Counted from the stretch's first letter, positions 20,881 through 29,099 are shown. The stretch is DNA of 64,000 nt from an uncultured Clostridia bacterium (GCA_947628755.1 CANRBC010000008.1:1-64000); one strand, 5' to 3'. A program made the numbers and translations. The notes: a model not told the origin generated them from the letters alone.

Positions 20881-21764
20881 TGGCAGCTCAGAAAAAAAGC
20901 GGATTGGGAAAGGGTCTTGGGGCTCTTATGTCAAGCAACGATATTCCACAGGAAAATAATGTACTTGAAGTGGATATAAACAAAATAACGCCTAATAAAT
21001 CTCAGCCAAGAAATGTATTTAATGACGCATCTCTTAACGAGCTGGCTCAGTCAATAGAGGAAATGGGTATTATTCAGCCTCTTACCGTTAAAAGAGTAGA
21101 CGATTATTATGAAATAGTCGCAGGAGAGAGAAGATGGAGAGCCGCAAGAATAGCAGGACTTAAAAAGGTGCCTGTTATTGTAAAGGAATATGACGATTTG
21201 AAAAGTCTTGAAGCAGCTCTTATTGAAAATATACAGAGAGAAGACCTTAACCCTATGGAGGAAGCCTTTACATATATAAGATTCAGCAACGAATTTGGCA
21301 TGAACCAAGAGGAAATTGCTAAAAAGGTGGGTAAAAGCCGTTCTGCCGTTGCCAATGCTATGCGTCTTGCCAATCTTGACAAGAGAGTACAGGTGTTTGT
21401 AAAGGAATATAAACTTACAAACGGTCATGCAAGAGCCTTGCTTGCTTTAGACGACGGAAATATTCAGTTTGAAATGGCTGAAAAAATAATTGACGAGGAT
21501 TTGAGCGTAAGGGTAACGGAAGACCTTGTAAAGGTGACTGTTGAAAATATGAATAAGCCTCAAGCAGTAGAGGAAAAAAAGGTAATAAGAAATCCCGAGG
21601 TTGCAAGAGAATGTATGAGAATAGCCAAGGAGCTAAGAAGTATATTCGGAACTAAGGTAAATGTAAAGAATAATAAGAACAAGGGTAAAATAGAAATAGA
21701 ATATAATTCCATAGACGACCTTGACAGAATAGTAGGATTGATAAAAGAAAAAATGCAGAATTAA
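20880..21764 (+). CDS. parB: Chromosome partitioning protein ParB/Spo0J
   Basis: The 294-residue protein begins with a basic, glycine-rich segment (KKSGLGKGLGALM), then the CTP-binding N domain with the conserved AGERRWRAARIAG motif and ENIQREDLNPMEEA, and a helix-turn-helix (NQEEIAKKVGKSRSAVANAM) that reads parS. The C-terminus is a short dimerisation domain. ParB loads at parS, clamps and spreads with CTP, and recruits SMC. Two consensus parS sites flank the operon, at 19983 and 21782. Confidence 0.96.
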   Translation: MAAQKKSGLGKGLGALMSSNDIPQENNVLEVDINKITPNKSQPRNVFNDASLNELAQSIEEMGIIQPLTVKRVDDYYEIVAGERRWRAARIAGLKKVPVIVKEYDDLKSLEAALIENIQREDLNPMEEAFTYIRFSNEFGMNQEEIAKKVGKSRSAVANAMRLANLDKRVQVFVKEYKLTNGHARALLALDDGNIQFEMAEKIIDEDLSVRVTEDLVKVTVENMNKPQAVEEKKVIRNPEVARECMRIAKELRSIFGTKVNVKNNKNKGKIEIEYNSIDDLDRIVGLIKEKMQN

Positions 21765-21773
21765 GGAGGAGGG

Positions 21774-21805
21774 CTTGTAAATGTTTCACGTGAAACATTT
21801 ACAAG
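21774..21805 (+). other. 32-bp perfect palindrome after parB containing parS
   Basis: Arms of 16 bases (CTTGTAAATGTTTCAC and its complement) meet at 21789/21790, extended by a G-T and a G-C pair outward and followed by CTTTG. It starts 10 bases after the parB stop and ends about 20 bases before the next start. It may weakly terminate the parAB message. Confidence 0.75.
21782..21797. other. parS: parS centromere site 2
   Basis: The 16 bases read TGTTTCACGTGAAACA, an exact consensus site 18 bases downstream of the parB stop. The pair of sites is 1.8 kb apart with parAB between them. Confidence 0.95.
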
Positions 21806-21825
21806 TCTTTGTATAAGGAGAATTT

Positions 21826-22638
21826 ATGTATAAACTTATATTATGTGATTTAGATGCTACACTTCTTGATGATAATAAAAATATTCCCAATATAAATATT
21901 GTTAATATTAAGAAAGCAATAGACAAAGGATGTCGGTTTGTGCTGTCAAGCGGACGTTCAAATATGAGCCTTAATAATTTTAACAAGGAGCTTGGTCTTA
22001 ATGTAAAGGGCTGCTATTGTATAGGATATAACGGAGGTATAATATACGAGGTGGATTCTTTAAGAGTATTAATAGAGCATCTTCTGGAGGGTAAATTTGC
22101 TGTAAAGGCAGTAAGGCTTTGCAGAGAATATAATGTAGACCTTATGGTATATTATAATGAAAGACTATATTTTGAAAAGCCAAGCGAAAGAATTAATTTA
22201 TATGCAAAAAGGTCAAAGCTGATACCTATTCAAGTAGATAACTTGGAAAATGTATGTGCAAATGATGTTTCCAAGGTTATTATAATAGGAAGAAATTGTA
22301 TATTAAAGGATATAGAAGGGGAGGTTTATAACAGAAAAATGGACAGTGAAATGACGACATTTTTTTCTGCCGATGATTTGTATGAATTCAATCCTCTCAA
22401 TATAGATAAGGGAACGGCTCTTGACGAGCTTTCAAATATACTTAAAATTGATAAAAGTAAAATAATAGCCATAGGTGACAATATGAACGATATTTCTATG
22501 ATAAGAAAAGCGGGACTTGGCGTAGCAGTAAGGAATGGAACTGATGAAATAAAGGCGGCTGCCGATTATATTACGGAGAAAACAAACAACGAGGGAGCAG
22601 TAGCCGAGGTCATAGAAAAATTTGTATTGAATATGTAA
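21826..22638 (+). CDS. Cof-type HAD superfamily phosphatase
   Basis: The 270-residue protein has HAD motif I as LCDLDATLLDD (Asp nucleophile and Asp acid/base; the usual Gly after the second Asp is Ala), motif II SSGR, a class IIB cap (about 80-190), the motif III lysine in LNIDKGTALDEL, and motif IV GDNMNDISMI. Members dephosphorylate sugar phosphates or flavin/pyridoxal phosphates; the substrate cannot be read from sequence. It starts 28 bases after the parS palindrome with its own AAGGAG site. Confidence 0.88.
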   Translation: MYKLILCDLDATLLDDNKNIPNINIVNIKKAIDKGCRFVLSSGRSNMSLNNFNKELGLNVKGCYCIGYNGGIIYEVDSLRVLIEHLLEGKFAVKAVRLCREYNVDLMVYYNERLYFEKPSERINLYAKRSKLIPIQVDNLENVCANDVSKVIIIGRNCILKDIEGEVYNRKMDSEMTTFFSADDLYEFNPLNIDKGTALDELSNILKIDKSKIIAIGDNMNDISMIRKAGLGVAVRNGTDEIKAAADYITEKTNNEGAVAEVIEKFVLNM

Positions 22639-22646
22639 AATTTTAC

Positions 22647-22674
22647 TTGAAAAAATATAAATATATGTTATACT
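22647..22674 (+). promoter_or_regulatory. Promoter of the T-box-serS transcript
   Basis: TTGAAA, a 16-base spacer and TATACT stand just before the leader RNA. Confidence 0.6.
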
Positions 22675-22689
22675 TATATATAAGCCTTT

Positions 22690-22912
22690 GAGAAAGAATA
22701 AGTTATAGTAAATATGCAGAGAGCTGTCGTTTGGTGCAAGACAGCTATTGAATATAGCCTTCCGCCTTTCGAGTTTATCAGGCTTTCGGTGACGAGCCGA
22801 GGGGTAAGCCCCTTACAGCAGTAATGAGTGGCAGATTTATCTGCAATTTGGGTGGCAACACGGTTAATTCGTCCCAATATTTCTTAGGATATATTGGGCT
22901 TTTTTATTACAA
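22690..22912 (+). promoter_or_regulatory. T-box leader (tRNA-Ser-sensing) of serS
   Basis: The leader has the stem I features AGAGAGCTGTC..GACAGCT with GGTG in its loop, a pseudoknot-like region, and the T-box GGGTGGCAACACGG at 22850-22863. The acceptor bulge reads TGGC, which pairs with the GCCA end of tRNA-Ser (discriminator G). A possible Ser specifier is AGC or TCC near 22757-22763; I cannot choose. A terminator (22873-22898, CCCAATAT with ATATTGGG) and T-run follow. Uncharged tRNA-Ser should favour antitermination. Confidence 0.9.
22873..22906 (+). terminator. T-box regulated terminator
   Basis: CCCAATAT pairs with ATATTGGG across a 10-base loop and is followed by CTTTTTTATT. The 5' side overlaps the end of the antiterminator region (CGTCCC). 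Confidence 0.85.
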
Positions 22913-22924
22913 GGAGGGTCAAAA

Positions 22925-24211
22925 ATGATTGACATTAAATTTTTAAGAGAAAATCCTGATGTAGTTAAGGAAAATATCAAAAAGAAATTTCAAGACAGCA
23001 AGCTGCCTCTTGTAGACCAGGTAATAGACCTTGACGCAAAGGCAAGAGCAGCTCAGCAGGAGGCTGACAGTCTAAGAGCAGAGAGAAAGCAGCTTTCTAA
23101 GAAAATAGGCGCTCTTATGGGGCAGGGCAAAAAGGACGAGGCAGAGGAGGTAAAAGCCCAGGTAAATGCTCAGGCGGAAAGACTTGCTCAGCTTGAAAAG
23201 GACGAAACACAGCTCCAGGCGGATATTCTCAAAATAATGATGACTATACCAAATATTATAGATGAAAACGTGCCCATAGGCAAGGACGACAGCGAAAATG
23301 TAGAGGTACAGAGATATGGCGAGCCTGTTGTTCCCGATTTTGAAATACCTTATCACACTGATATTATGAAGCGCTTTAACGGTATAGACTTGGATTCCGC
23401 AGGCAAGGTAGCGGGAAACGGCTTTTATTATTTAATGGGCGATGTGGCAAGGCTTCATTCAGCAGTTACGGCTTATGCAAGGGACTTTATGATAGACAGA
23501 GGCTTTACCTACTGTATACCTCCTTATATGATAAGAAGCAACGTTGTAACAGGTGTTATGAGCTTTGCAGAAATGGATTCCATGATGTATAAAATAGAGG
23601 GCGAGGATCTTTTCCTTATTGGCACAAGCGAGCATTCAATGATAGGCAAATTTATAGACACTATTCTTAAGGACGAAGACCTTCCTCAGACACTTACCAG
23701 CTTTTCTCCATGCTTCAGAAAGGAGAAGGGCGCTCACGGTATAGAGGAAAGAGGAGTTTACAGAATACATCAGTTTGAAAAGCAGGAAATGATAGTAGTA
23801 TGTCAGCCGGAGGACAGTAAAATGTGGTTCGACAAGCTGTGGCAGAATACTGTCGACTTTTTCAGAACCCTTGATATTCCCGTAAGAACTCTAGAGTGCT
23901 GTTCAGGCGATTTGGCAGATTTAAAGGTAAAGAGCGTTGACGTAGAGGCGTGGTCACCAAGACAGAAAAAATATTTTGAGGTAGGAAGCTGCTCTAATCT
24001 TGGCGACGCCCAGGCAAGACGTCTTAAAATAAGGGTACACGGTAAAAACGGCAAGTATTTTGCCCATACTCTTAACAATACCTGTGTTGCGCCTCCAAGA
24101 ATGTTAATAGCGTTCCTTGAGAATAATCTCAATGCAGACGGTTCCGTCAATATACCCAAGGCATTGCAGCCGTATATGGGAGGAATGACTGTTATAACTC
24201 CCAAGAATTAA
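22925..24211 (+). CDS. serS: Serine-tRNA ligase
   Basis: The 428-residue class II synthetase opens with MIDIKFLRENPDVVKENIKK and a long antiparallel coiled coil (about residues 30-105, rich in Ala, Glu, Lys, Gln) that grips the tRNA-Ser long arm. The catalytic domain has GTSEHSMIG, FRKEKGAHGIEERGVYRIHQF (read as two adjacent motif 2 pieces, FRKEKGAHGIEERG and VYRIHQF) and motif 3 in NNTCVAPPRMLIAFLEN. GGAGGG precedes the ATG. It is controlled by the T-box leader and is followed ten bases later by a DUF896 gene. Confidence 0.96.
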   Translation: MIDIKFLRENPDVVKENIKKKFQDSKLPLVDQVIDLDAKARAAQQEADSLRAERKQLSKKIGALMGQGKKDEAEEVKAQVNAQAERLAQLEKDETQLQADILKIMMTIPNIIDENVPIGKDDSENVEVQRYGEPVVPDFEIPYHTDIMKRFNGIDLDSAGKVAGNGFYYLMGDVARLHSAVTAYARDFMIDRGFTYCIPPYMIRSNVVTGVMSFAEMDSMMYKIEGEDLFLIGTSEHSMIGKFIDTILKDEDLPQTLTSFSPCFRKEKGAHGIEERGVYRIHQFEKQEMIVVCQPEDSKMWFDKLWQNTVDFFRTLDIPVRTLECCSGDLADLKVKSVDVEAWSPRQKKYFEVGSCSNLGDAQARRLKIRVHGKNGKYFAHTLNNTCVAPPRMLIAFLENNLNADGSVNIPKALQPYMGGMTVITPKN

Positions 24212-24220
24212 GGTGATTCT

Positions 24221-24442
24221 ATGAGCAGAATGGACGAGCTTTTAAAAAGAATAAATCAGCTTGCTGCCAAAAATAAGGCGGAGGGTCTTACGGAGGCAGA
24301 GCTTGAGGAAAGAGCCGCTCTAAGAAAGGAGTATCTGGCTCTTTTCAGAGAGGGCTTCAAAAAGGATTATCTTGAAAATATGTATTATGTAGACGACGAG
24401 GGCAATGAGGTAAAGGTTACAGAGAAAATAGGTGATAAATAA
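24221..24442 (+). CDS. DUF896 (YnzC-like) protein
   Basis: The 73-residue protein matches the DUF896 pattern: MDELLKRINQLAAKNKAEGLTEAE in the first helices, then ALRKEYLALFREGFK. YnzC forms a three-helix structure and its role is unknown, though the family often appears near SOS or translation genes. It is the full family length. It ends with TAA and the next gene's ATG follows directly, so it is probably cotranscribed with serS and the permease. Confidence 0.85.
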   Translation: MSRMDELLKRINQLAAKNKAEGLTEAELEERAALRKEYLALFREGFKKDYLENMYYVDDEGNEVKVTEKIGDK

Positions 24443-25600
24443 ATGATTCTTGACAAAAAGACTATTGAAAAAATAATTTTTATTATATTTGTTACGGGAA
24501 TTATATTTGCCTGTTTTCAGAATCTGGGTATGGTGTTTAAATATATTTCTGTTGTTCTGAGCATTGCCTTTCCTTTTATACTTGGAGGAGCCATAGCCTT
24601 TCTTGTAAATATACCTATGAGCTTTATAGAGAGGGTAGCTTTTGAAAATAAGTATATGAAAAAAGGAATATTAAAGGGTCTGAAAAGACCTTTGAGCCTT
24701 GTGCTGGCTCTTGGAGCTATAATAGCGGTGGTATTAGGCGTATTTACAGTTGTTATACCCCAGCTTACCGTTACAATAAGAGATTTGGGAACGACAATAT
24801 ATCGCTTTTTGCCAAGAGCGGAGAAAAATATACTTGCCATTGTAAACAACGGTTGGTTCAGACAACAGATAGAGGATGTTTTTGCTGAATTTGACTGGAA
24901 TTCCATAACGAATTATCTTGGAACATTTTTCAAAAGCAGTTCGGATATGATTTCATCAACAGTAGGCGTTGTTTCAAATATTTTCTCAACGACAGTAAAT
25001 GTGGTTATAGCATTTATATTTTCAATATATGTGCTTTTGCAGAGAGAAAAGCTAGGAAAGCAATGCAGAAAACTGGTGCTAAGTATATTTTCAGAGAAAA
25101 AAAGTCAAAGAATATTCTATATAGGCAGTCTTGTATACAGAACATTCAATAAATTTGTAACGGGTCAATGTCTTGAGGCGGTTATACTGGGAGCAATGTT
25201 CTTTATAGTGCTGAGCATTGCCCGTATGCCTTATGCTTTGCTTATAGGCGTTCTTATTGGCTTTACGGCGCTTATTCCTCTTGTAGGCGCGTTTATAGGC
25301 TGCGCTGTATCTGCCTTTCTTATACTTATGGTAAGTCCTGTAAAGGCTCTGGCATTCCTTATAATATTCCTAGTGATACAACAGCTTGAGGGAAATCTCA
25401 TATATCCCCATGTTGTAGGAAACTCCGTAGGTCTTCCGTCTATGTGGGTACTTGTGGCGGTAACATTAGGCGGCAGCCTGTTCGGAGTAGTGGGAATGCT
25501 GATATTTATACCAATGTCTTCTGTGCTTTATACACTGCTAAGAGAATGGTCTGATGAAAGGTTAAAAAGCCGTGGAATAAATGTGGAAAACTATATTTAG
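24443..25600 (+). CDS. AI-2E family transporter (PerM-like)
   Basis: The 385-residue integral membrane protein has about seven or eight predicted membrane segments: two near the N-terminus (KIIFIIFVTGIIFACF, IAFPFILGGAIAFLV), one near 85-105, one at about 175-200 (STTVNVVIAFIFSIYVLL), and four in the C-terminal half ending VGMLIFIPMSSVLYTLL. The conserved GALIPLVGAFIG-type segment appears as FTALIPLVGAFIG. Family members include TqsA and sodium/proton antiporters; the name does not prove autoinducer-2 transport. It follows the DUF896 gene with no gap. Confidence 0.87.
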   Translation: MILDKKTIEKIIFIIFVTGIIFACFQNLGMVFKYISVVLSIAFPFILGGAIAFLVNIPMSFIERVAFENKYMKKGILKGLKRPLSLVLALGAIIAVVLGVFTVVIPQLTVTIRDLGTTIYRFLPRAEKNILAIVNNGWFRQQIEDVFAEFDWNSITNYLGTFFKSSSDMISSTVGVVSNIFSTTVNVVIAFIFSIYVLLQREKLGKQCRKLVLSIFSEKKSQRIFYIGSLVYRTFNKFVTGQCLEAVILGAMFFIVLSIARMPYALLIGVLIGFTALIPLVGAFIGCAVSAFLILMVSPVKALAFLIIFLVIQQLEGNLIYPHVVGNSVGLPSMWVLVAVTLGGSLFGVVGMLIFIPMSSVLYTLLREWSDERLKSRGINVENYI

Positions 25601-25717
25601 TAAGATTTTGGATTTTAAACACTATATATAGTAAATATTGTCGTAATTTCGTTTTTAAAATTTAATGCGGTTATACCCTTTTTGTACTATAATAGTATAG
25701 AGAAAGGGTGATATATA

Positions 25718-25957
25718 ATGACGGTATTTACTTCTAAAGTAACGGACGGATGTTACGAGGTCTATACAAGTCTTCTCTGTAAAGACGGAGCATACAGCTA
25801 TAAATCAGCCCTTTATTCAGAGGGTGAGGAAATAGATAACTGCGTAACGCCGTCTGTGACGGATAATTTAAAAACTGCGGAGGAAATATTCGATGTTCTG
25901 ATTCGCAATAAGGTTTTTCCCTGTCATGTTATGAATATTATAGACGATATTCTGTGA
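25718..25957 (+). CDS. Small protein, DUF6514-like
   Basis: The 79-residue acidic protein has a beta-rich first half and a conserved-looking end (SVTDNLKTAEEIFDVLIRN, then VFPCHVMNIIDDIL), reminiscent of DUF6514 proteins in Clostridia that end in a (T/V)P..LLDVVEDxL motif. The assignment is from memory of the pattern. AGAAAGGGTGATATATA gives a ribosome site. The function is unknown. It stands alone between the permease gene and the tRNA operon. Confidence 0.6.
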   Translation: MTVFTSKVTDGCYEVYTSLLCKDGAYSYKSALYSEGEEIDNCVTPSVTDNLKTAEEIFDVLIRNKVFPCHVMNIIDDIL

Positions 25958-25999
25958 CAGGGATATCCTATTTTTTTATAAAAAAAATCAAAAAAATGC

Positions 26000-26028
26000 T
26001 TGACAAATCCTAAGTTTTGCTTTATACT
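26000..26028 (+). promoter_or_regulatory. Promoter of the tRNA operon
   Basis: TTGACA, 17 bases, then TATACT, with GCTTTATACT context. It is a strong consensus-type promoter 32 bases before tRNA-Asp. Confidence 0.85.
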
Positions 26029-26059
26029 AGTCTATGTTGTTAGTTAATATTGTATATAT

Positions 26060-26136
26060 GGCCTGGTAGCTCAGCTGGTTAGAGCGCTGGCCTGTCACGC
26101 CAGAGGTCGAGGGTTCGAGCCCCTTCCAGGTCGCCA
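26060..26136 (+). tRNA. tRNA-Asp (GTC)
   Basis: Cloverleaf: acceptor GGCCTGG with CCAGGTC, D arm AGCTCAGCTGGTTAGAGC, anticodon stem CTGGC/GCCAG around loop CTGTCAC (anticodon GTC), T arm GGGTTCGAGCCCC. The 3' CCA is encoded. Confidence 0.97.
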
Positions 26137-26141
26137 TATAT

Positions 26142-26214
26142 GGGAGCATAGCTCAGCTGGGAGAGCATCTGCCTTACAAGCAGGGGGTCACAGGTTCGAG
26201 CCCTGTTGTTCCCA
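26142..26214 (+). tRNA. tRNA-Val (TAC)
   Basis: Acceptor GGGAGCA pairs with TGTTCCC (one G-T), D arm AGCTCAGCTGGGAGAGC, anticodon loop CTTACAA (anticodon TAC), T arm ACAGGTTCGAGCCCTGT. Discriminator A at 26214; CCA is not encoded, so the end must be added by CCA-adding enzyme. Confidence 0.95.
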
Positions 26215-26247
26215 TTTTTAGCACATAGAATTATTTTCTATGTGTAT

Positions 26248-26333
26248 GCTCGAGTGGCGGAACTGGCAGACGCACAGGACTTAAAATCCTGCGGGAGTTA
26301 AATCCCGTACCGGTTCGATTCCGGTCTCGAGCA
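26248..26333 (+). tRNA. tRNA-Leu (TAA)
   Basis: Acceptor GCTCGAG pairs with CTCGAGC; the anticodon loop CTTAAAA gives TAA. A long variable arm (GCGGGAGTTAAATCCCGT) is present, as in tRNA-Leu. T arm CCGGTTCGATTCCGG. Discriminator A; CCA is not encoded. Confidence 0.96.
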
Positions 26334-26343
26334 GTAAAAAGGG

Positions 26344-26373
26344 CTTCGATGATTACATCGGGGTTCTTTTTTT
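26344..26373 (+). terminator. tRNA operon terminator
   Basis: CTTCGATG pairs with CATCGGGG across ATTA (two wobble pairs) and is followed by TTCTTTTTTT. Confidence 0.8.
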
Positions 26374-26384
26374 GCGCCTAAAAT

Positions 26385-26433
26385 AAAGCTGCCGCATTAT
26401 GACTTTATAAATATGTCATAACGCGGCAGCTTT
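26385..26433 (-). terminator. Terminator, hairpin family C copy 2
   Basis: Arms of 19 bases (AAAGCTGCCGCATTATGAC and its near-perfect complement) with an 11-base loop. On the minus strand it stands 30 bases after the stop of the PEPCK-like gene and has a TTTATTTTA tail. It matches copies at 226-275 and 28693-28741. Confidence 0.75.
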
Positions 26434-26462
26434 CATTTTATATTAAATACTATTATTGATTT

Positions 26463-28370
26463 TTACAGCTTAGGAATAAGGTTATAGAAATCCTCTACCT
26501 TACCGTCCTTCATAACGGTATTTATAATCTTTCTGCCCAGAGGGTCAAGCTCCGGTGTATTGAACTGCTTAAGCTGTTCTTTAAAGAAATCGGTGAGCTT
26601 CTTTGCGCCTATATCGTATGTATCGTTGCCCACACGACCCTGGAGATTGACCTTAAGAAGTCCGGGATTTATAGGAGTACCGTCAATTTTAACTGACTTG
26701 GGTATATAGCCAAGCAGAGCACATCTGGCGTTTTCAAGCTGCTCCGGCTTGAAGCGAGCGCCGCCTCTTCTTGCGAGATATTCTCTGGATACCCACTCTG
26801 CTGCAAAGCCTACCTTGTATGCGCCTATATACTGATTGGGAATAAGTACATAGCGTGTGCTTGGAGTTTCAAGTATCTGCTTAAGCAGAAGGTTTGCCTG
26901 GTCGACCTTCTTGCCTGTTGCAAAGGGCCAGTAGGAGCCTACGCCCTCGCTCTTCATGGCGTTGCCTGCGGAATCTATAATAGACGGATTGGCAAAGCCT
27001 CTGGGAGCAACAAGTCTCCATATCCATGCCAGTGCAGGCGGAAGAACGTGGAAAAGTCCTATAATACCGTAATCGGGATGCTCCTTTGTCGTAGGCGGAG
27101 TCCTTATACCGAAGCTGCGGACATCTACCTCCGCTGTACCGTAGACAACGTTGTTCTTAAGCTTTCTGGGCATTATTATTCTGGGATTGGGGCAAGGTAC
27201 GCCCGGAGAATCCTCTATATGGTCCCAAATAAGACAAGTGGAATCGGGAACAGCGTTCATATTAAGGAATACCAGTGGCTCCTTGGGATGGCAGCAAGCC
27301 TTTTCTGTTTCAGGCTCTGTGCCGTACTGGTCTATATGATTAACTCTCAGAAACCAGCCGTATTCCGCGTCGCAGACAATGAGCTTTCTCTTGGTGTGAT
27401 CCTGTATAGTGGGATGAGCAAGAGCCATATCGTCAGTCACGGGATAGAGAGTGACTGTATCCGTGATATTTACATAGGTTTCCTCGCCTGTTCTTATATT
27501 GGTGGCAAGGAGCACCTTGCCGTCGGGCTCTCTGTGTATAGGCTCTGTCATCTCTGACTTACCGCCGCCGGATGCGCCCTCGTGCATTATTGTAAGCTCC
27601 AGCTCGTAAGGAGTAACTACCTTTACCGTAGAGGCGTGGAGAGTTACCCAGCCCTCCTCCTCGCCTATGTGAAGGAGTATTGAATATACGCCCTTTTTGG
27701 CGGAAGGTCCTAAATAAAGGTTATAGCTGAATATTTCCTGCATATCGTAAAGTCTGTTGTGTACTACTATCTGCTTGCCGTCGTAGTGAGTGTGACGGAA
27801 GGGCGGAGCTACATATATAACTGCCTTTGGCTTAAAGTAGTTGGGCAGCTTGCTTGCGGGAATAAAGCCCTGAAGCTCTGCAAGAGCCGTAGCGAAGAAG
27901 GCTGCATTGCCTGGAACTACCGCAAGACAGGGATAGCCTATGCCCATAGATATATTGCCTGCATAGAAGGGAACTATAACAAGGCTTTTCTGGTTCTTGA
28001 GCCATTCAAAGGTTTCTTGTCTTATAGGCTCGAAGGGCTTGCCGAAGCGCTCGATATGAGTTGGCTTGTCGGTAGGCAAATCGTCGGCTATTACCATTGA
28101 ATTAGGGTCTCTTCTTCTGAGAGATATATCGTCAAAGTTGATAACTATACCGTTTTTACACTTTGTAATATATGCCTCTCTAATCTTTTCGCCGTTTACG
28201 TCAAAATAAATATCGTTTGTTTTATTTTCCTTGCCGCCCATAGCAAGGTCAAAAAGCTCTTCCTTTGTTTCCGGAATTATTATTTCTGCATCGCTTTTTT
28301 TGATAATGTCGTTAAGACATTGATGCAGAAGCATCTTGTTGATAGCGTTGCTGTTTTTCTTTGCTGCCAT
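26463..28370 (-). CDS. DUF4914-like protein with PEPCK-like P-loop
   Basis: The 635-residue protein carries MHEGASGGGKSEMTEP near residue 265, a kinase-1a-type P-loop like that of phosphoenolpyruvate carboxykinases, with later acidic and basic stretches (DAEYGWFLRVN, MNAVPDSTCLIWDHIED) suited to nucleotide and metal binding. The whole-protein pattern fits DUF4914, a family with no established reaction. I would not call it a true PEPCK because the standard PEPCK active-site signatures are not obvious. The start at 28370 follows AAGGAGG; a longer frame has no ribosome site before it. It is transcribed alone, against the direction of replication. Confidence 0.6.
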   Translation of the reverse strand: MAAKKNSNAINKMLLHQCLNDIIKKSDAEIIIPETKEELFDLAMGGKENKTNDIYFDVNGEKIREAYITKCKNGIVINFDDISLRRRDPNSMVIADDLPTDKPTHIERFGKPFEPIRQETFEWLKNQKSLVIVPFYAGNISMGIGYPCLAVVPGNAAFFATALAELQGFIPASKLPNYFKPKAVIYVAPPFRHTHYDGKQIVVHNRLYDMQEIFSYNLYLGPSAKKGVYSILLHIGEEEGWVTLHASTVKVVTPYELELTIMHEGASGGGKSEMTEPIHREPDGKVLLATNIRTGEETYVNITDTVTLYPVTDDMALAHPTIQDHTKRKLIVCDAEYGWFLRVNHIDQYGTEPETEKACCHPKEPLVFLNMNAVPDSTCLIWDHIEDSPGVPCPNPRIIMPRKLKNNVVYGTAEVDVRSFGIRTPPTTKEHPDYGIIGLFHVLPPALAWIWRLVAPRGFANPSIIDSAGNAMKSEGVGSYWPFATGKKVDQANLLLKQILETPSTRYVLIPNQYIGAYKVGFAAEWVSREYLARRGGARFKPEQLENARCALLGYIPKSVKIDGTPINPGLLKVNLQGRVGNDTYDIGAKKLTDFFKEQLKQFNTPELDPLGRKIINTVMKDGKVEDFYNLIPKL

Positions 28371-28692
28371 AGGGCACCTCCTTATATATAAATAGATAAA
28401 TCTCCCCAATTATTTTCTATTGTCTATAATATCATTTATACTGCGAAAAAGCAACAAAAATAAGCAAAGAATTCTTTTTTTATTAAATTTGATTATTTAA
28501 CTTAATAATATTATAAAAAAACTGTGTAAAATAAAGTTTTTTCGGGGAGTTGGGAGTTGATTTGAAATTGAATTGTCCGACAAATGCAACTTTGATATGA
28601 AAATAATTCAAATTATGTGATAATAATTATCCGTAATGTAGGTGCGACAATGCCTTGAAGGGATATGGTAAATCGAGATATTGACGATAAAA

Positions 28693-28741
28693 AAAGCTGT
28701 TCCACTATGATTAATGAGTAAAGGTCATAATGGACAGCTTT
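28693..28741 (-). terminator. Terminator, hairpin family C copy 3
   Basis: On the minus strand the hairpin AAAGCTGTCC..GGAACAGCTTT ends in TTTTTTTT, making it a convincing intrinsic terminator. The nearest upstream minus gene is the GalT-like gene, with repeat A2 between. The rest of 28371-28690 is AT-rich and holds the upstream region of the PEPCK-like gene; I see no gene in it. Confidence 0.7.
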
Positions 28742-28771
28742 GGTTGATTGGGGGGTTGAGTGGGTTGTTTA

Positions 28772-29032
28772 TCGACCCTTCCGGCAGCCTTAGGGCTGCC
28801 ACCTCCCCTCCGACGCCCTGACGGGCTAGGGGAGGCTAGAAATGGGGAGGTAGCGCAGGCATTTCTCTTTTCTTTAGTTGCCCATACAATAGGCTTCAAC
28901 GTTTTTGCTATTGCAAAAAACCAGCCCTCACCACAACCCCAGCCTCCCCTAGCCTTGCAATAAAACACAACGTGTTTTATTGCAGGCGTCGGAGGGGAGG
29001 GGGACCATGCGAAGCATGGTGGAAGGGTCGTT
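28772..29032. repeat. MITE-like repeat, family A, full copy
   Basis: The element is bounded by inverted ends (TCGACCCTTCC and GGAAGGGTCGTT), then GC-rich arms CCTCCCCTCCGACG and CGTCGGAGGGGAGG, and has inner landmarks AATGGGGAGGTAGCGC, TTTTGCTATTGCAAAA and the palindrome AAAACACAACGTGTTTT. Its reverse complement follows the copy at 61827-62149 almost throughout. It encodes nothing convincing. Confidence 0.85.
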
Positions 29033-29099
29033 ATAAAGCAAGCTGATATTACAATAAGCAAAAATTCAACACAACAGCCCTAAAAACAATAACATATTT

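Noticed and set aside
24443..25600. Quorum-sensing role for the AI-2E family protein
   Set aside because: The family name does not show autoinducer transport, and no luxS or lsr genes are nearby.
28711..29061. 116-codon frame on the minus strand and a 67-codon frame on the plus strand inside the repeat
   Set aside because: Both are Pro-rich translations of a palindromic GC-rich element, have no ribosome site and are not kept in the other copy at 61827.
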